From the NCBI GenBank assembly GCA_964591455.1, contig CAZQDZ010000003.1:1-64000 (forward strand): a DNA stretch of 64,000 bases, given 5' to 3'. Shown piece by piece: positions 46,663-56,289 of the stretch. Origin of the DNA: RFSX01 sp964591455 (GTDB lineage: Bacteria > Bacteroidota > Bacteroidia > Chitinophagales > Saprospiraceae). The notes under the pieces are model-generated. The model was not told the origin of the DNA. It searched no databases and worked only from the letters and a program-made list of their open reading frames with translations. Both the position numbers and the translations under genes were made by a program. How positions within the stretch are numbered: position 1 is the stretch's first letter; every line of letters starts with the position of its first letter.

Positions 46663-48012
46663 TTATTTGAAGCCTTTCATGCCAGGCATGTTTCCAAAAT
46701 TTTGCATCATTTGATTCATGCCTTTCCCTTTAGAAAGCATATGCATCATTTTACGCATCTGATCAAATTGCTTTATGAACATGTTGATTTCATGAATATT
46801 TCTACCACATCCCTTGGCTATTCGCTTCTTCCTATTCATATTAAGAACTTCAGGATTGCTTCTTTCTCTTGGCGTCATGGATTGTATAATTGACTCTACT
46901 TTAGAGAAGGCACTATCATCTATATCTAAATCTTTCAACTTGCTCATACCTGGAATCATACCCATGAGTGATTTGAGATCACCCATTTTTCTAATTTGAT
47001 TAAGCTGGCCGAGAAAGTCATTGAAGTCAAATTTGTTCTTTTTGATTTTCTTCTCTAGACGTTTTGCTTCAGCTTCATCAAATTGGTCTTGCGCTTTCTC
47101 TACAAAAGATACGATATCACCCATACCCAAAATACGCTGAGCCATACGGTCTGGATGAAATAAGTCTAGGTCAGACATTTTCTCTCCTGTACTCACAAAC
47201 TTTATAGGCTTACCCACAGTATACTTTACTGAGAGCGCAGCTCCACCTCTAGTATCACCGTCCAATTTTGTCAGTACTACCCCATCATAGTTTATGACGT
47301 CATTGAACGCCTTTGCAGTATTGACGGCATCTTGACCAGTCATGGAATCCACTACAAATAGGGTTTCTGTAGGTGTGATGGCATTCTTGATAGCGGCAAT
47401 CTCATTCATCATCTCCTCATCTACTGCCAATCTACCAGCTGTATCCACTATAAGCACATCAAAACCATTCTTTTGAGCATGCATGACTGCATTTCCTGCA
47501 ATGGAGACAGGACTTTTATTTTCTACTTCCTTATATATCTCTACGCCTATATCTTCTGCCAAAACTGATAGTTGATTGATGGCAGCAGGACGATAAACAT
47601 CACAGGCAGCGACCAGTACTTTCATCTTTTTCTTCTCCTTAAGAAACTTGGACAATTTACCTGTAAATGTCGTCTTACCTGACCCCTGAAGACCAGCAAT
47701 AAGGACAACCCCAGGATTACCTTTGGCATTGATACCGACAGACTGACCGCCCATGAGTTCTACCATCTCATCCATGACAATCTTGACCATAAGTTCGCCT
47801 GGCTTTACGGACTTGAGGACATTTCTAGAGCCAAGTGCTTGGTCCTTGACTTTGTCAGTAAACTCCTTGGCTATTTTATAGTTGACATCGGCACTGACTA
47901 GGGCACGACGGATTTCTTTAATGGATTGAGCGATATTAATCTCAGTGATTTTATTATTACCGCTGAGACCTTTAAAGGCCTGGTCTAGTTTGTCTGTTAA
48001 ATTATCAAACAT
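46663..48012 (-). CDS. ffh: Signal recognition particle protein Ffh
   Basis: Ffh binds signal sequences on the ribosome and, with the 4.5S RNA and FtsY, delivers membrane proteins to the translocase. The 449-residue protein shows the N domain, the G domain with GLQGSGKTT (about residue 108), DTAGR and TKLDGD, and the Met-rich M domain (about 300-449), which binds RNA and signal peptides (GMIPGMSKL, MNRKKRIAKGCGR). Its length is standard. No SRP RNA gene was identified in the window. Confidence 0.97.
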   Translation of the reverse strand: MFDNLTDKLDQAFKGLSGNNKITEINIAQSIKEIRRALVSADVNYKIAKEFTDKVKDQALGSRNVLKSVKPGELMVKIVMDEMVELMGGQSVGINAKGNPGVVLIAGLQGSGKTTFTGKLSKFLKEKKKMKVLVAACDVYRPAAINQLSVLAEDIGVEIYKEVENKSPVSIAGNAVMHAQKNGFDVLIVDTAGRLAVDEEMMNEIAAIKNAITPTETLFVVDSMTGQDAVNTAKAFNDVINYDGVVLTKLDGDTRGGAALSVKYTVGKPIKFVSTGEKMSDLDLFHPDRMAQRILGMGDIVSFVEKAQDQFDEAEAKRLEKKIKKNKFDFNDFLGQLNQIRKMGDLKSLMGMIPGMSKLKDLDIDDSAFSKVESIIQSMTPRERSNPEVLNMNRKKRIAKGCGRNIHEINMFIKQFDQMRKMMHMLSKGKGMNQMMQNFGNMPGMKGFK

Positions 48013-48176
48013 GCTATATAATTAAGTCTTTGAATAAGCCCCTAAAAGTAAGAAAAGTGCAGGGATGCTGATGATAAGAATTCCAATTAGGAGTATTATT
48101 GTGATTATATAAAGTTAAGGTTGCAATATTGGACGCTAAACCACATATTGCGACTTCATATTATGCTTTATAATAT

Positions 48177-48791
48177 ATGAAACAAGCTTTTTTTATACTC
48201 TTATTGCTAATACTACCCTTCTCTAAGGTGAGCTCTATTGTCGAACGGACAGTATTGAATGAATCTAGGGACGGCATGTTCTTAGATATCTTATATACCC
48301 CGCCACAAATTGGAGAAGTTATAGACAGCTTCAATGGCATTAGTGTCTACTTTAATGGAGAACAAGGAAATGTATTTGGAAGAAATGTAGCCGCTGGTAA
48401 TTATAACCTAGGATTGAAATACCAATGTGTAGAATTCGTTAAGCGATATTATTTTATCAACTACGGACATAGGATGCCATATACTTATGGGCATGCAAAG
48501 GAATTATTCGACGAATCCTTGCCAGACTTGAAGTTGAACCACAAGCGAGATTTATATCAGTTTATAAATGGGTCAGAATACAGACCACTCCCCGGTGATA
48601 TTCTAGTATTTGGCCCTAACTATAAAAATCCCTATGGCCATGCTGGTATCGTAACTGTTTCCAAAGGAAAAAAAATGGAAATTATTCACCAGAATGTAGG
48701 AGAATCCACAAGGGAATTATTCATAGTCTCTGAGATAAATGGAAGATTCTTTGTTGTAGATCCCGATGTTAAAGGATGGTTACGTAAATAA
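48177..48791 (+). CDS. Secreted CHAP-domain hydrolase
   Basis: CHAP domains are cysteine, histidine-dependent amidohydrolases or peptidases, often acting on peptidoglycan or on glutathionylspermidine. The 204-residue protein has a signal peptide (1-20), the catalytic Cys84 (LKYQCVEFVKRYY) and His155 (NPYGHAGIVT). It precedes rlmH by 12 bases and could be co-transcribed with it and the rhomboid gene. A cell-wall role is likely but not shown. Confidence 0.85.
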   Translation: MKQAFFILLLLILPFSKVSSIVERTVLNESRDGMFLDILYTPPQIGEVIDSFNGISVYFNGEQGNVFGRNVAAGNYNLGLKYQCVEFVKRYYFINYGHRMPYTYGHAKELFDESLPDLKLNHKRDLYQFINGSEYRPLPGDILVFGPNYKNPYGHAGIVTVSKGKKMEIIHQNVGESTRELFIVSEINGRFFVVDPDVKGWLRK

Positions 48792-48803
48792 GTTAACCCT
48801 ACA

Positions 48804-49277
48804 TTGAAACTCAGGATTTACTATATAGGGAAAGATAAGAAGAATCATTTCTCAGACGTAGAGCAATTATATATGGCTCGTATAAAAAGATACCTTCCTC
48901 TAGAAGTTATCCAATTACCCGCCAAGAAATATTCATCTAGTCTCTCAGCTAAAGAAGTTCAGGATTTAGAAGGCCAAATATTTGAAAAAGCAATGACCAA
49001 AGAGAAAAATTGTATTCTTCTAGATGAAGCTGGAAAGTCAATGTATTCTAAAAAATTTGCGTCTTTCATGGAAAATAAGATTTCTAGAGGAGGCCATTCT
49101 ATTGCATTTTTTATTGGAGGGGCCTATGGATTCTCTGATAAACTAAAAAAGTCTGGCGTCACTCTCCTATCGCTTTCCTCACTAACTATGGCGCATCATC
49201 TTGCAAGGATAGTATTGTTGGAGCAGATTTATAGATCCTTTACTATTATAAATAATGAACCTTATCATAATGCATAA
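48804..49277 (+). CDS. rlmH: 23S rRNA (pseudouridine-1915-N3)-methyltransferase RlmH
   Basis: RlmH uses SAM to methylate pseudouridine 1915 in helix 69 of 23S rRNA. The 157-residue SPOUT-fold protein has LRIYYIGK at the N-terminus, the LLDEAGKSMYSKKFA segment, the SAM-binding knot FFIGGAYGF and the C-terminal signature SLSSLTMAHHLARIVLLEQIYR. The start is a TTG codon giving MKLRIYYIG; no ATG is available at that position. It lies 12 bases after the CHAP gene. Confidence 0.95.
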   Translation: MKLRIYYIGKDKKNHFSDVEQLYMARIKRYLPLEVIQLPAKKYSSSLSAKEVQDLEGQIFEKAMTKEKNCILLDEAGKSMYSKKFASFMENKISRGGHSIAFFIGGAYGFSDKLKKSGVTLLSLSSLTMAHHLARIVLLEQIYRSFTIINNEPYHNA

Positions 49278-49322
49278 GCATTATTATTTTGTAGAATATA
49301 TACATATCTAAAGACGCATTTT

Positions 49323-49949
49323 ATGTCAATATCAATAGCTTTATGTATCGTTACTGGTTTGATTTCATATCAAGGTTTCCAGAATAGGTCTATCGTAGAA
49401 AAGCTAAAGCATCACCCAACTACTGAGCACCAGAATAAGGAATATTACAGAATGCTCAGCAGCGGCTTTGTGCATGGTGGGTGGTTGCATCTCATAATCA
49501 ATCTATTTGTTCTTTGGCAATTTGGGCCAGTAGTAGAGTATGAGTATCAGAGAATATTTGGGCTGGTTCTCGGCCCTCTAATGTTTTTATTTATGTATTT
49601 GTCAGCCATTGTAATTGCCGATATTCCTACATACATAAAGCATAAGAATAACCCAAGCTTTGCCGCTATAGGTGCCTCTGGCGCTGTGTCAGGAGTGGTG
49701 TTTGCTTATATCTTATTTCACCCCTGGGCGCAATTAGCCTTATATGGTATCATACCGTTCAGAGCGATACTCGGTGGTATAGCCTACCTGGTATACTCAT
49801 CATGGGCAAGTAAAAATCGTAGTGATGGTATAGACCACAGTGCCCATTTTACTGGAGCCATGTATGGGATGCTATTTACGATGGTACTATGCCCAGATGT
49901 AGCTCAGTCCTTTATCTCTGAACTTGTTGATGGTTTTCCTTTTGGATAA
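49323..49949 (+). CDS. Rhomboid family intramembrane serine protease
   Basis: The 208-residue protein is polytopic with about six helices. It has the rhomboid features: HGGWLHLIINLFVLWQFG in the second helix, Ser119 in GASGAVSG and the catalytic His175 in DHSAHFTGAMYG. It would cleave membrane-protein segments within the bilayer of the inner membrane; the substrate is unknown. It follows rlmH after 45 bases and ends 2 bases from the converging pruA gene. Confidence 0.92.
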   Translation: MSISIALCIVTGLISYQGFQNRSIVEKLKHHPTTEHQNKEYYRMLSSGFVHGGWLHLIINLFVLWQFGPVVEYEYQRIFGLVLGPLMFLFMYLSAIVIADIPTYIKHKNNPSFAAIGASGAVSGVVFAYILFHPWAQLALYGIIPFRAILGGIAYLVYSSWASKNRSDGIDHSAHFTGAMYGMLFTMVLCPDVAQSFISELVDGFPFG

Positions 49950-49951
49950 TC

Positions 49952-51583
49952 TTAAGCCTTAGATAAAAACGGGTATCTGTAATCAGTAGGTGGTGCGAAA
50001 TTCTCTTTGATAGTTCGTGGCGATATCCATCGGTATAAGTTTAGTACTGAACCTGCTTTATCATTTGTGCCCGAACCTCTTGCTCCCCCAAATGGCTGCT
50101 GACCTACAACTGCCCCTGTCGGCTTATCATTGATATAAAAGTTTCCAGCGGCATTCCGTAGTGCATAAGTTAAGTCTTGTATGACATACCTATCTTTGGC
50201 GAAAATAGATCCGGTTAGCGCATAGGGAGAAGTACTATCTATGATAGGTAATAGCTCATCTAACTTGTTGTCGTCATATACGTAGATAGAGATAACTGGT
50301 CCGAATATTTCTTCACACATGGTTTTGAATTCAGGCTTTGAAGCTAGTATGACTGTAGGGTCTATAAAGTATCCTTTCTTTTTAGAATGTCCTCCTCCAA
50401 TGATTACTTTGGCGTCTTTGGATTTTTTAGCAAGGTTTATGTAGCTAGCTATTTTATCATATGCTTTTTCATCAATCACCGCATTGACAAAATTTCTGAA
50501 GTCTTCAACAGGTCCGACTTTCAATGTCTTTATGTCTTTGGTTATCATTTTCTTAACAGCTGGCCAGAGTGATTTTGGTATATATGCTCGAGAGGCTGCA
50601 GAACATTTCTGACCTTGGTATTCGAAGGCACCTCTTACTATTGCTGTGCTCAATGATGCGGCATCAGCACTCGGATGAGCAACGATAAAATCTTTACCAC
50701 CTGTTTCTCCTACGATACGTGGATAACTTCTGTACTGATGAATATTTTCTCCTATTGTTTTCCATAGATGCTGAAATACACCCGTACTCCCAGTGAAGTG
50801 AAGTCCAGCGAAATCTTTATGCTGGAATATGACTTCGCCTGCTTTAGGTCCTTCCACAAATACCAAATTTATAACACCATCTGGGAGCCCAGCTTCTCTA
50901 AATATTTTCATCACATGATGTGCAGAATATATTTGAGAATCAGCACATTTCCAGACTACCGTATTCCCCATAAGGGCAGGCGTTGCAGGAAGATTACCTG
51001 CTATCGCTGTAAAATTGAATGGCGTTATCGCAAACACAAAGCCTTCTAAGGGTCGGTATTCTAATCTATTCCAAATGCCAGGTGAACTTTCTGGCTGTTG
51101 GCTATAGATTTCTGTCATATACCTCACATTATATCTAAGAAAATCTATGAGTTCACAGACTGCATCTATTTCAGATTGGTACACGTTTTTTGATTGCGCC
51201 AACATGGTGGCTGCATTCATTTCAGCTCTATAGGGACCTGCGATAAGGTCAGCAGCCTTCAAGAAGATAGCAGCTCTATCTTGCCATGGTGTTGCTGCCC
51301 ATTTTTCCTTCGCCTTCAAGCTTGCGTTTATGGCTTTAGTGATATGGGTTTTGCCTCCTATGCTATAAGTACCTATGGTATGTTTATGATCATGTGGAGG
51401 AGATAGTTTTTCTTTTTTCTTTGTTCTTATCTCTTCACCACCAATTATCATAGGCACATCTATTTTTGAGGCACGCATTTTTTTGAGTGCTGCTTTAACA
51501 TCAGTTCTTTCCGCACTTCCAGGTGCATAGCTTAAGACTGGTTCATTTTTCGTTTCTGGTACTTTATATATTGCGTTGGACAT
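49952..51583 (-). CDS. pruA: L-glutamate gamma-semialdehyde dehydrogenase (1-pyrroline-5-carboxylate dehydrogenase)
   Basis: This enzyme oxidises glutamate semialdehyde to glutamate with NAD+, the last step of proline (and arginine) breakdown. The 543-residue length and the PruA-type N-terminus (NAIYKVPETKNEPVLSYAPGS) fit the single-function form. The catalytic Cys lies in GQKCSAASRAY, the Glu in VGETGGKD and the NAD site in PFNFTAIAGNLP. It lies 16 bases downstream of coaD on the same strand, with no apparent metabolic link. PutA is not in the window. Confidence 0.95.
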   Translation of the reverse strand: MSNAIYKVPETKNEPVLSYAPGSAERTDVKAALKKMRASKIDVPMIIGGEEIRTKKKEKLSPPHDHKHTIGTYSIGGKTHITKAINASLKAKEKWAATPWQDRAAIFLKAADLIAGPYRAEMNAATMLAQSKNVYQSEIDAVCELIDFLRYNVRYMTEIYSQQPESSPGIWNRLEYRPLEGFVFAITPFNFTAIAGNLPATPALMGNTVVWKCADSQIYSAHHVMKIFREAGLPDGVINLVFVEGPKAGEVIFQHKDFAGLHFTGSTGVFQHLWKTIGENIHQYRSYPRIVGETGGKDFIVAHPSADAASLSTAIVRGAFEYQGQKCSAASRAYIPKSLWPAVKKMITKDIKTLKVGPVEDFRNFVNAVIDEKAYDKIASYINLAKKSKDAKVIIGGGHSKKKGYFIDPTVILASKPEFKTMCEEIFGPVISIYVYDDNKLDELLPIIDSTSPYALTGSIFAKDRYVIQDLTYALRNAAGNFYINDKPTGAVVGQQPFGGARGSGTNDKAGSVLNLYRWISPRTIKENFAPPTDYRYPFLSKA

Positions 51584-51599
51584 TTTAGTTTGTTTTTGT

Positions 51600-52079
51600 T
51601 TATTTATAATATTTGGATGTTAGATGTTTGTTGATGTAATCTGGTACGAATTCACTCACGTTTCCTTTTCCTTTTATAATCTCCCGAACAATGGTACTGC
51701 TTATGTGACTCATTTTAGGCTGAGAAATGAAGAAAACTGTTTCCAGACCTTCTCCTATTATATTATTGAGTTGGGAAATAGTTTTTTCATAATCGAAATC
51801 TGAGGCATTTCTCAATCCCCTTATGAGATATCTCGCTTTTACTTTTTTAGCGTAGTTGACAGTCAACCCTTTGTACGTAGATTCTACTACATTAGGATAC
51901 GCCTCGGTCGCTTTTTTAACCCAGGCCTGACGTTGCTTAAGCGTAAATAAGTATTTTTTCTCGTTGTTATGGCCAATGGCTACTATTACTTTGTCAAATA
52001 ACTTCGAAGACCGCTCGATAAGGTTTATGTGTCCGATAGTTATTGGATCAAAAGAGCCTGGGAAAATGGCAATCTTCAT
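51600..52079 (-). CDS. coaD: Pantetheine-phosphate adenylyltransferase
   Basis: CoaD transfers AMP from ATP to 4'-phosphopantetheine in coenzyme A synthesis. The 159-residue protein has the nucleotidyltransferase motif PGSFDPITIGH (TIGH at 14-17), the RGLRNASDFDYE substrate segment and the C-terminal SSTIVREI ATP site. Length matches the bacterial enzyme. It is the promoter-proximal gene of the coaD-pruA pair and is divergent from the WG-repeat lipoprotein gene. Confidence 0.96.
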   Translation of the reverse strand: MKIAIFPGSFDPITIGHINLIERSSKLFDKVIVAIGHNNEKKYLFTLKQRQAWVKKATEAYPNVVESTYKGLTVNYAKKVKARYLIRGLRNASDFDYEKTISQLNNIIGEGLETVFFISQPKMSHISSTIVREIIKGKGNVSEFVPDYINKHLTSKYYK

Positions 52080-52181
52080 ACTCTATTATAATATTTCCTC
52101 TAATATATTGACAATAAGTGATTGCACTCTGATGTCTAGCATCTAATCAAAAAGTACTTTCTTTATAACTCAATTAACTGT

Positions 52182-53357
52182 ATGAAGCTTTCATTGTTTA
52201 GTTATGTTGTAAGTCTCTTATTCTTATTATGCCTAACCAGTTGTAGTCCAGATACACAGAATGCCAGAGTGAGTGAAAATGCTTCTGAGATTGAGAAAGC
52301 ATATTTTGAAGATTATGACTCCCCTAGGCACAAATGGGGCTTCATAGATACTGATGGACAGGTGCTTGTAGAGCCTATCTATGATGAGCTGAAAGATTAT
52401 GTGTCTGGAAGATGTGCTGCAAATCTAGGTGGTCGATGGGGATATTTGGATGAAAAGGGAGATATGGTCATTGATGCAGTCTACAAACAAGCTTATGACT
52501 TTAGTAAAGATGGGTATTCTTTAGTGCAAGACTTTGATAACATATGGTTTCTCATAGAAAAGCAAGGGGAGGTCATTTCAGAAATTCCTTACTCAAATAT
52601 CAGTAAAATCGAATATGGGTATTTGGTCGTCAGTAATGGAGGTCTGAAAACAATTTTGAATGTTAAAGGTGAAGAAATAGTCAAACCCTCTTTTTCCTCT
52701 GTCAGCCTCATTTCAGATAAGTATTTCATTGGAAAACAGAATAGTCTATCAGCAGTATTTGATTACAGCGGAAGTAAAATTTCTGAAGATTATGATAAGA
52801 TATACCTCCCTAAGAGTGGTTATCTACGTACACGGAAAGATGGACTTTATTACTTTTTGGATAATGATACTTTCCAAGCAGTCAATGAGGGAGGATACAA
52901 CATGGCATTGAATTTCAACGGAGACAACACAGTAATAAAACAAGCTTCTCAATTTTTAATTTTGAACCAAAAATTAGAAATCATAAAGTCGTTGGACTTC
53001 AAGGATGTCAGAAATGCAGGCGAAGGTTTTTGGAAATATAAACGAGATAAGAATTGGGGCCTTTTATCTCCCAGTGGAGCTATTATTACACCTGATAGCT
53101 ATGAATTTCTGAATAGATTCTCCAATAATAGAATAGCCTATAGCAACAACTCAAGATGGGGATATCTCAATAAATCAGGAGAGTCTGTTATAGGCGGAAA
53201 TCTTGCCTTAGCATGGGATTTTCATGATGGCAGAGCAAGAATGATAGGTAACCGAGGAGTAGGATTCATAGATACTTCAGGCGTGATGGTTATAAAGGAT
53301 AGATTCTTTGAGGTAAGAGAGTTTTATAACGGCATGTCTAGATTCCAAACTTTTTAA
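52182..53357 (+). CDS. WG-repeat lipoprotein
   Basis: The 391-residue protein has a lipoprotein signal with lipobox LTSC (about residues 20-23) and then a series of WG beta-hairpin repeats (RHKWGFIDTDGQVLVEPIYDE, GRWGYLDEKGDMVIDAVYK, NWGLLSPSGAIITPDSYE, RWGYLNKSGESVI), each about 45-55 residues. WG proteins form beta-rich solenoids of unknown, probably binding, function. It would be anchored to a cell membrane facing the periplasm or the surface. It is a single gene. Confidence 0.87.
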   Translation: MKLSLFSYVVSLLFLLCLTSCSPDTQNARVSENASEIEKAYFEDYDSPRHKWGFIDTDGQVLVEPIYDELKDYVSGRCAANLGGRWGYLDEKGDMVIDAVYKQAYDFSKDGYSLVQDFDNIWFLIEKQGEVISEIPYSNISKIEYGYLVVSNGGLKTILNVKGEEIVKPSFSSVSLISDKYFIGKQNSLSAVFDYSGSKISEDYDKIYLPKSGYLRTRKDGLYYFLDNDTFQAVNEGGYNMALNFNGDNTVIKQASQFLILNQKLEIIKSLDFKDVRNAGEGFWKYKRDKNWGLLSPSGAIITPDSYEFLNRFSNNRIAYSNNSRWGYLNKSGESVIGGNLALAWDFHDGRARMIGNRGVGFIDTSGVMVIKDRFFEVREFYNGMSRFQTF

Positions 53358-53489
53358 TTTGCGATATTAAGCAGTTTTTGCACCTAATTATTGCCTTAAC
53401 TCATTCACATTACCGAAGTATAGAAAACAAGAAACAGCATTTGCCTATTTATTATAGGATTCACTTGAAAAGGTATTAGGTCATAATCT

Positions 53490-53497
53490 TATATTTG
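53490..53497 (+). promoter_or_regulatory. possible -7 element for lpdA
   Basis: TATATTTG matches TAnnTTTG and lies 17 bases before the ATG. The only TTG upstream is 22 bases away instead of 19, so this promoter is tentative. Confidence 0.42.
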
Positions 53498-53514
53498 CCT
53501 TCAAATATTAATCT

Positions 53515-54915
53515 ATGGATTTTGATATTATCGTTTTAGGTAGTGGACCGGGAGGTTATCCAGCTGCTATAAGAGCTGCACAACTCGGTAAGAAGGTAGC
53601 CATTGTAGAAAGAGAGAATCTTGGAGGCATCTGCCTAAATTGGGGTTGTATACCTACTAAAGCGCTACTTAAGTCAGCCCAGGTATATAACTATATTACA
53701 CATGCTGAGGATTATGGCATATCAGTTGGAAGTGCCAAGCCAGAATTTGATAAGATTATAGAGCGAAGCAGAGGTGTTGCCGATGGCATGAGTAAAGGAA
53801 TACAATTCCTGATGAAGAAAAACAAAATTACGGTAATAGAAGGTGATGGTACGTTGGCAAGAGGCAGAAAAGTTATAGTAACAGATAAGGAAGGCAAGAA
53901 AAAGGAGTTTGCGGCAGATAATATCATCATCGCTACAGGTGCTCGTAGCAGGGCTTTACCTAATATTCCAATAGATGGTGAGAAAGTTATAGGATATAGA
54001 AAGGCGATGACCTTACCTAAGAAACCAAAGAGAATGGTGGTAATAGGAGCAGGCGCAATCGGTGTTGAATTTGCTTATTTCTACAATAGCATGGGCACTG
54101 AGGTTACTGTGGTCGAATTTCTAGAGCAAGGCTTACTACCTAGAGAGGATCATGACGTGTCTAAGGAACTCGGAAAAATATTTAAAAAGAGTGGTATCAA
54201 TGTGATGGGGAATACTGCTGTCCAATCTGTAGATATTTCAGGTAAAGAAATAAAAGTGGAAGTCAAGAGCAGAAAGAATGATAAAACAGAAATCATCAAA
54301 TGTGACGTTGTCTTGAGTGCTACAGGGATACAACCTAATACTGAAAACATTGGACTAGAAGCACTTGGTGTAAAAATGGATAAAGGAGGTAGAATAGAAG
54401 TAGATGAATTTTATGCAACGGCTGTCTCTGGAGTTTATGCAATAGGTGATGTATTAACCTCACCTGCCCTAGCGCATGTGGCCACAGCAGAAGGGATTAC
54501 TTGTGCTGAAAAAATTGCAGGCATGGATGTGCATCCAATAAACTATAATATCATTCCTTCTTGTACTTACTGTGTGCCAGAAGTAGCGAGTGTAGGCATG
54601 ACTGAGAAGCAAGCCAAGGAAGCAGGCCATGAAATCAAACTAGGTAAATTTCCATTTTCTGCATCAGGAAAGGCAAGTGCAGCTGGCGTAAAGGAAGGCT
54701 TTGTAAAGGTTCTGTATGATGCTAAATATGGTGAATTATTAGGAGCACACATGATAGGCTCTAATGTAACTGAGATGATTGCTGAAATCGTAGCTAGTAT
54801 GAATCTAGAGACTACTGGACATGAAATTATAAAAGCAATCCATCCACATCCAACAATGAGTGAGGCTGTTATGGAGGCTACTGCTGCTGCGTATGGAGAA
54901 GTAATCCACTTATAA
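53515..54915 (+). CDS. lpdA: Dihydrolipoyl dehydrogenase
   Basis: This is the E3 component of pyruvate and 2-oxoglutarate dehydrogenase complexes and of the glycine cleavage system; it reoxidises dihydrolipoamide with NAD+ through FAD. The 466-residue protein has FAD motif GSGPGGYPAA (9-18), redox Cys40/Cys45 in GGICLNWGCIPTK, the NAD site VIGAGAIGVEFA and the C-terminal His-Glu pair in HPHPTMSEAVMEA. It is a single gene; no E1 or E2 gene is adjacent. Confidence 0.95.
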   Translation: MDFDIIVLGSGPGGYPAAIRAAQLGKKVAIVERENLGGICLNWGCIPTKALLKSAQVYNYITHAEDYGISVGSAKPEFDKIIERSRGVADGMSKGIQFLMKKNKITVIEGDGTLARGRKVIVTDKEGKKKEFAADNIIIATGARSRALPNIPIDGEKVIGYRKAMTLPKKPKRMVVIGAGAIGVEFAYFYNSMGTEVTVVEFLEQGLLPREDHDVSKELGKIFKKSGINVMGNTAVQSVDISGKEIKVEVKSRKNDKTEIIKCDVVLSATGIQPNTENIGLEALGVKMDKGGRIEVDEFYATAVSGVYAIGDVLTSPALAHVATAEGITCAEKIAGMDVHPINYNIIPSCTYCVPEVASVGMTEKQAKEAGHEIKLGKFPFSASGKASAAGVKEGFVKVLYDAKYGELLGAHMIGSNVTEMIAEIVASMNLETTGHEIIKAIHPHPTMSEAVMEATAAAYGEVIHL

Positions 54916-55192
54916 GAAATAGGCAATCTTATTTTAATGAAATGAATAGATAGCCTAAGCAATCTATATCGCATATGATGGCCCTCGCTTATCGTGGTTC
55001 CTTACTCTGATAGAATAAGATGTCACAATTACTCTGCGTCGAATTCGACTTGGAAAATGCGAATGGAGATTATGTACTAAGTTTGACATGTTGCTTAGTA
55101 TTAACAATAGGCCATTATCTAAATGCAGAATTCAGTGAAATAACTTGAAAAGATAATGTTAGTAGGAAAAGGTTTGGATGTTCAGAGCAGAA

Positions 55193-56230
55193 TTATAAAT
55201 CGATATAATACTCTTTTACATTGTAGCCTGCGAATATGCCGCTTCCATTGGAGATGTTAGAATAGAGACCAGGTATATTATTTTCACTAGTAGGCAGACC
55301 TGTTGTCTCTAGGCTCTTCAGGTACTGATAATAATCTGGACTAATAGCCCAAACTCTCAATTTATATCTCTGATTTCCGTTACTGCTATTTGTAGATGAG
55401 GAAGATGGGTCGCCGCCATTAGAATCAGATCCAGCATCATCATCATCATTATTAGAACTTAGACCTGTCGTTACAAAACTTGCAGTAAAAGAACCATTAC
55501 TAATATCTGAAGGGCTTGTAATATTAATACCATTAGTTCTAAGTAAGGCGTCGCCAAGTGTCTGAGTAGACGTACCTTCTTCGTCTGCAGAGATAGACAA
55601 ACCATTGTCATCCCCTGTTAATTCTTCATCAGAATCAGTCTGGTTGTCAGAACCATTAGTGGTAGCTCCAACATCACTAGTCATTGTCTGGCCATGAGAT
55701 ACTTCAGACCTTTCTTCATCTATAACTTCTTCTATTTCCCATGCGTAAAAATTCTGATTATCTTCTTCTATACCATTAAGTGTAATCTCAACAGAGGTAG
55801 ATTGTTGCTCTGTATCCTCATCTATTACAGTAGATACCACATTGACTGAGGCTTCTATCACTTTCGGTACATAGGTTTGGGCTGTTAGCTCTTCACCATT
55901 AACTTCTATTAACAATTCATAGGTCTTACCCTCAGATGGATTAGTATTTCTGGTATAAAGACCATTGCCTTGATGATTTAAGGTAAATTCTTGTCTACGG
56001 ATATTATCTTCATCTTTTACAGCAATAAAAATGACTGCATCTTCTACAGGCTTGAAGTCTCCTTGGTCAAATATAGATTTGGAATAGGTTAGATTGACGA
56101 CATAAGTAGAATCTGTAGATATAATGGAATTAACAACTACATAGGAATCAAAATCCTCTATATCGTATACAAGCTCTTTCTCACAAGAAAGGAATGTTGT
56201 CAAAACTATTATGAAGAAAATACAGCGCAT
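55193..56230 (-). CDS. DUF4249 lipoprotein
   Basis: The 345-residue protein has a lipoprotein signal ending FLSC and the DUF4249 N-terminal strand pattern (DFDSYVVVNSIISTDSTYVVNLTYSKS). From about residue 170 to 280 it contains an unusual Asp/Ser/Asn/Gly-rich insertion (NNDDDDAGSDSNGGDPSSSS), with a normal C-terminus after it (WAISPDYYQYLKSLE). DUF4249 proteins are typically coded next to TonB-dependent receptors and are thought to be surface lipoprotein partners. It is the last gene of the ECF/FecR/FecA-like operon, 59 bases after the receptor. Confidence 0.85.
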   Translation of the reverse strand: MRCIFFIIVLTTFLSCEKELVYDIEDFDSYVVVNSIISTDSTYVVNLTYSKSIFDQGDFKPVEDAVIFIAVKDEDNIRRQEFTLNHQGNGLYTRNTNPSEGKTYELLIEVNGEELTAQTYVPKVIEASVNVVSTVIDEDTEQQSTSVEITLNGIEEDNQNFYAWEIEEVIDEERSEVSHGQTMTSDVGATTNGSDNQTDSDEELTGDDNGLSISADEEGTSTQTLGDALLRTNGINITSPSDISNGSFTASFVTTGLSSNNDDDDAGSDSNGGDPSSSSTNSSNGNQRYKLRVWAISPDYYQYLKSLETTGLPTSENNIPGLYSNISNGSGIFAGYNVKEYYIDL

Positions 56231-56289
56231 ATCAATTGCCTAACAAGGTACTGATTAATCGGTTCATTCGCAAAAAAAATATTGCAAAA

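Noticed and set aside
55020..55148. Open frame of 42 codons (MSQLLCVEFDLENANG...) in the gap between lpdA and the DUF4249 gene
   Set aside because: No family match, promoter or ribosome-site signal is visible, and a frame of this length is expected by chance.
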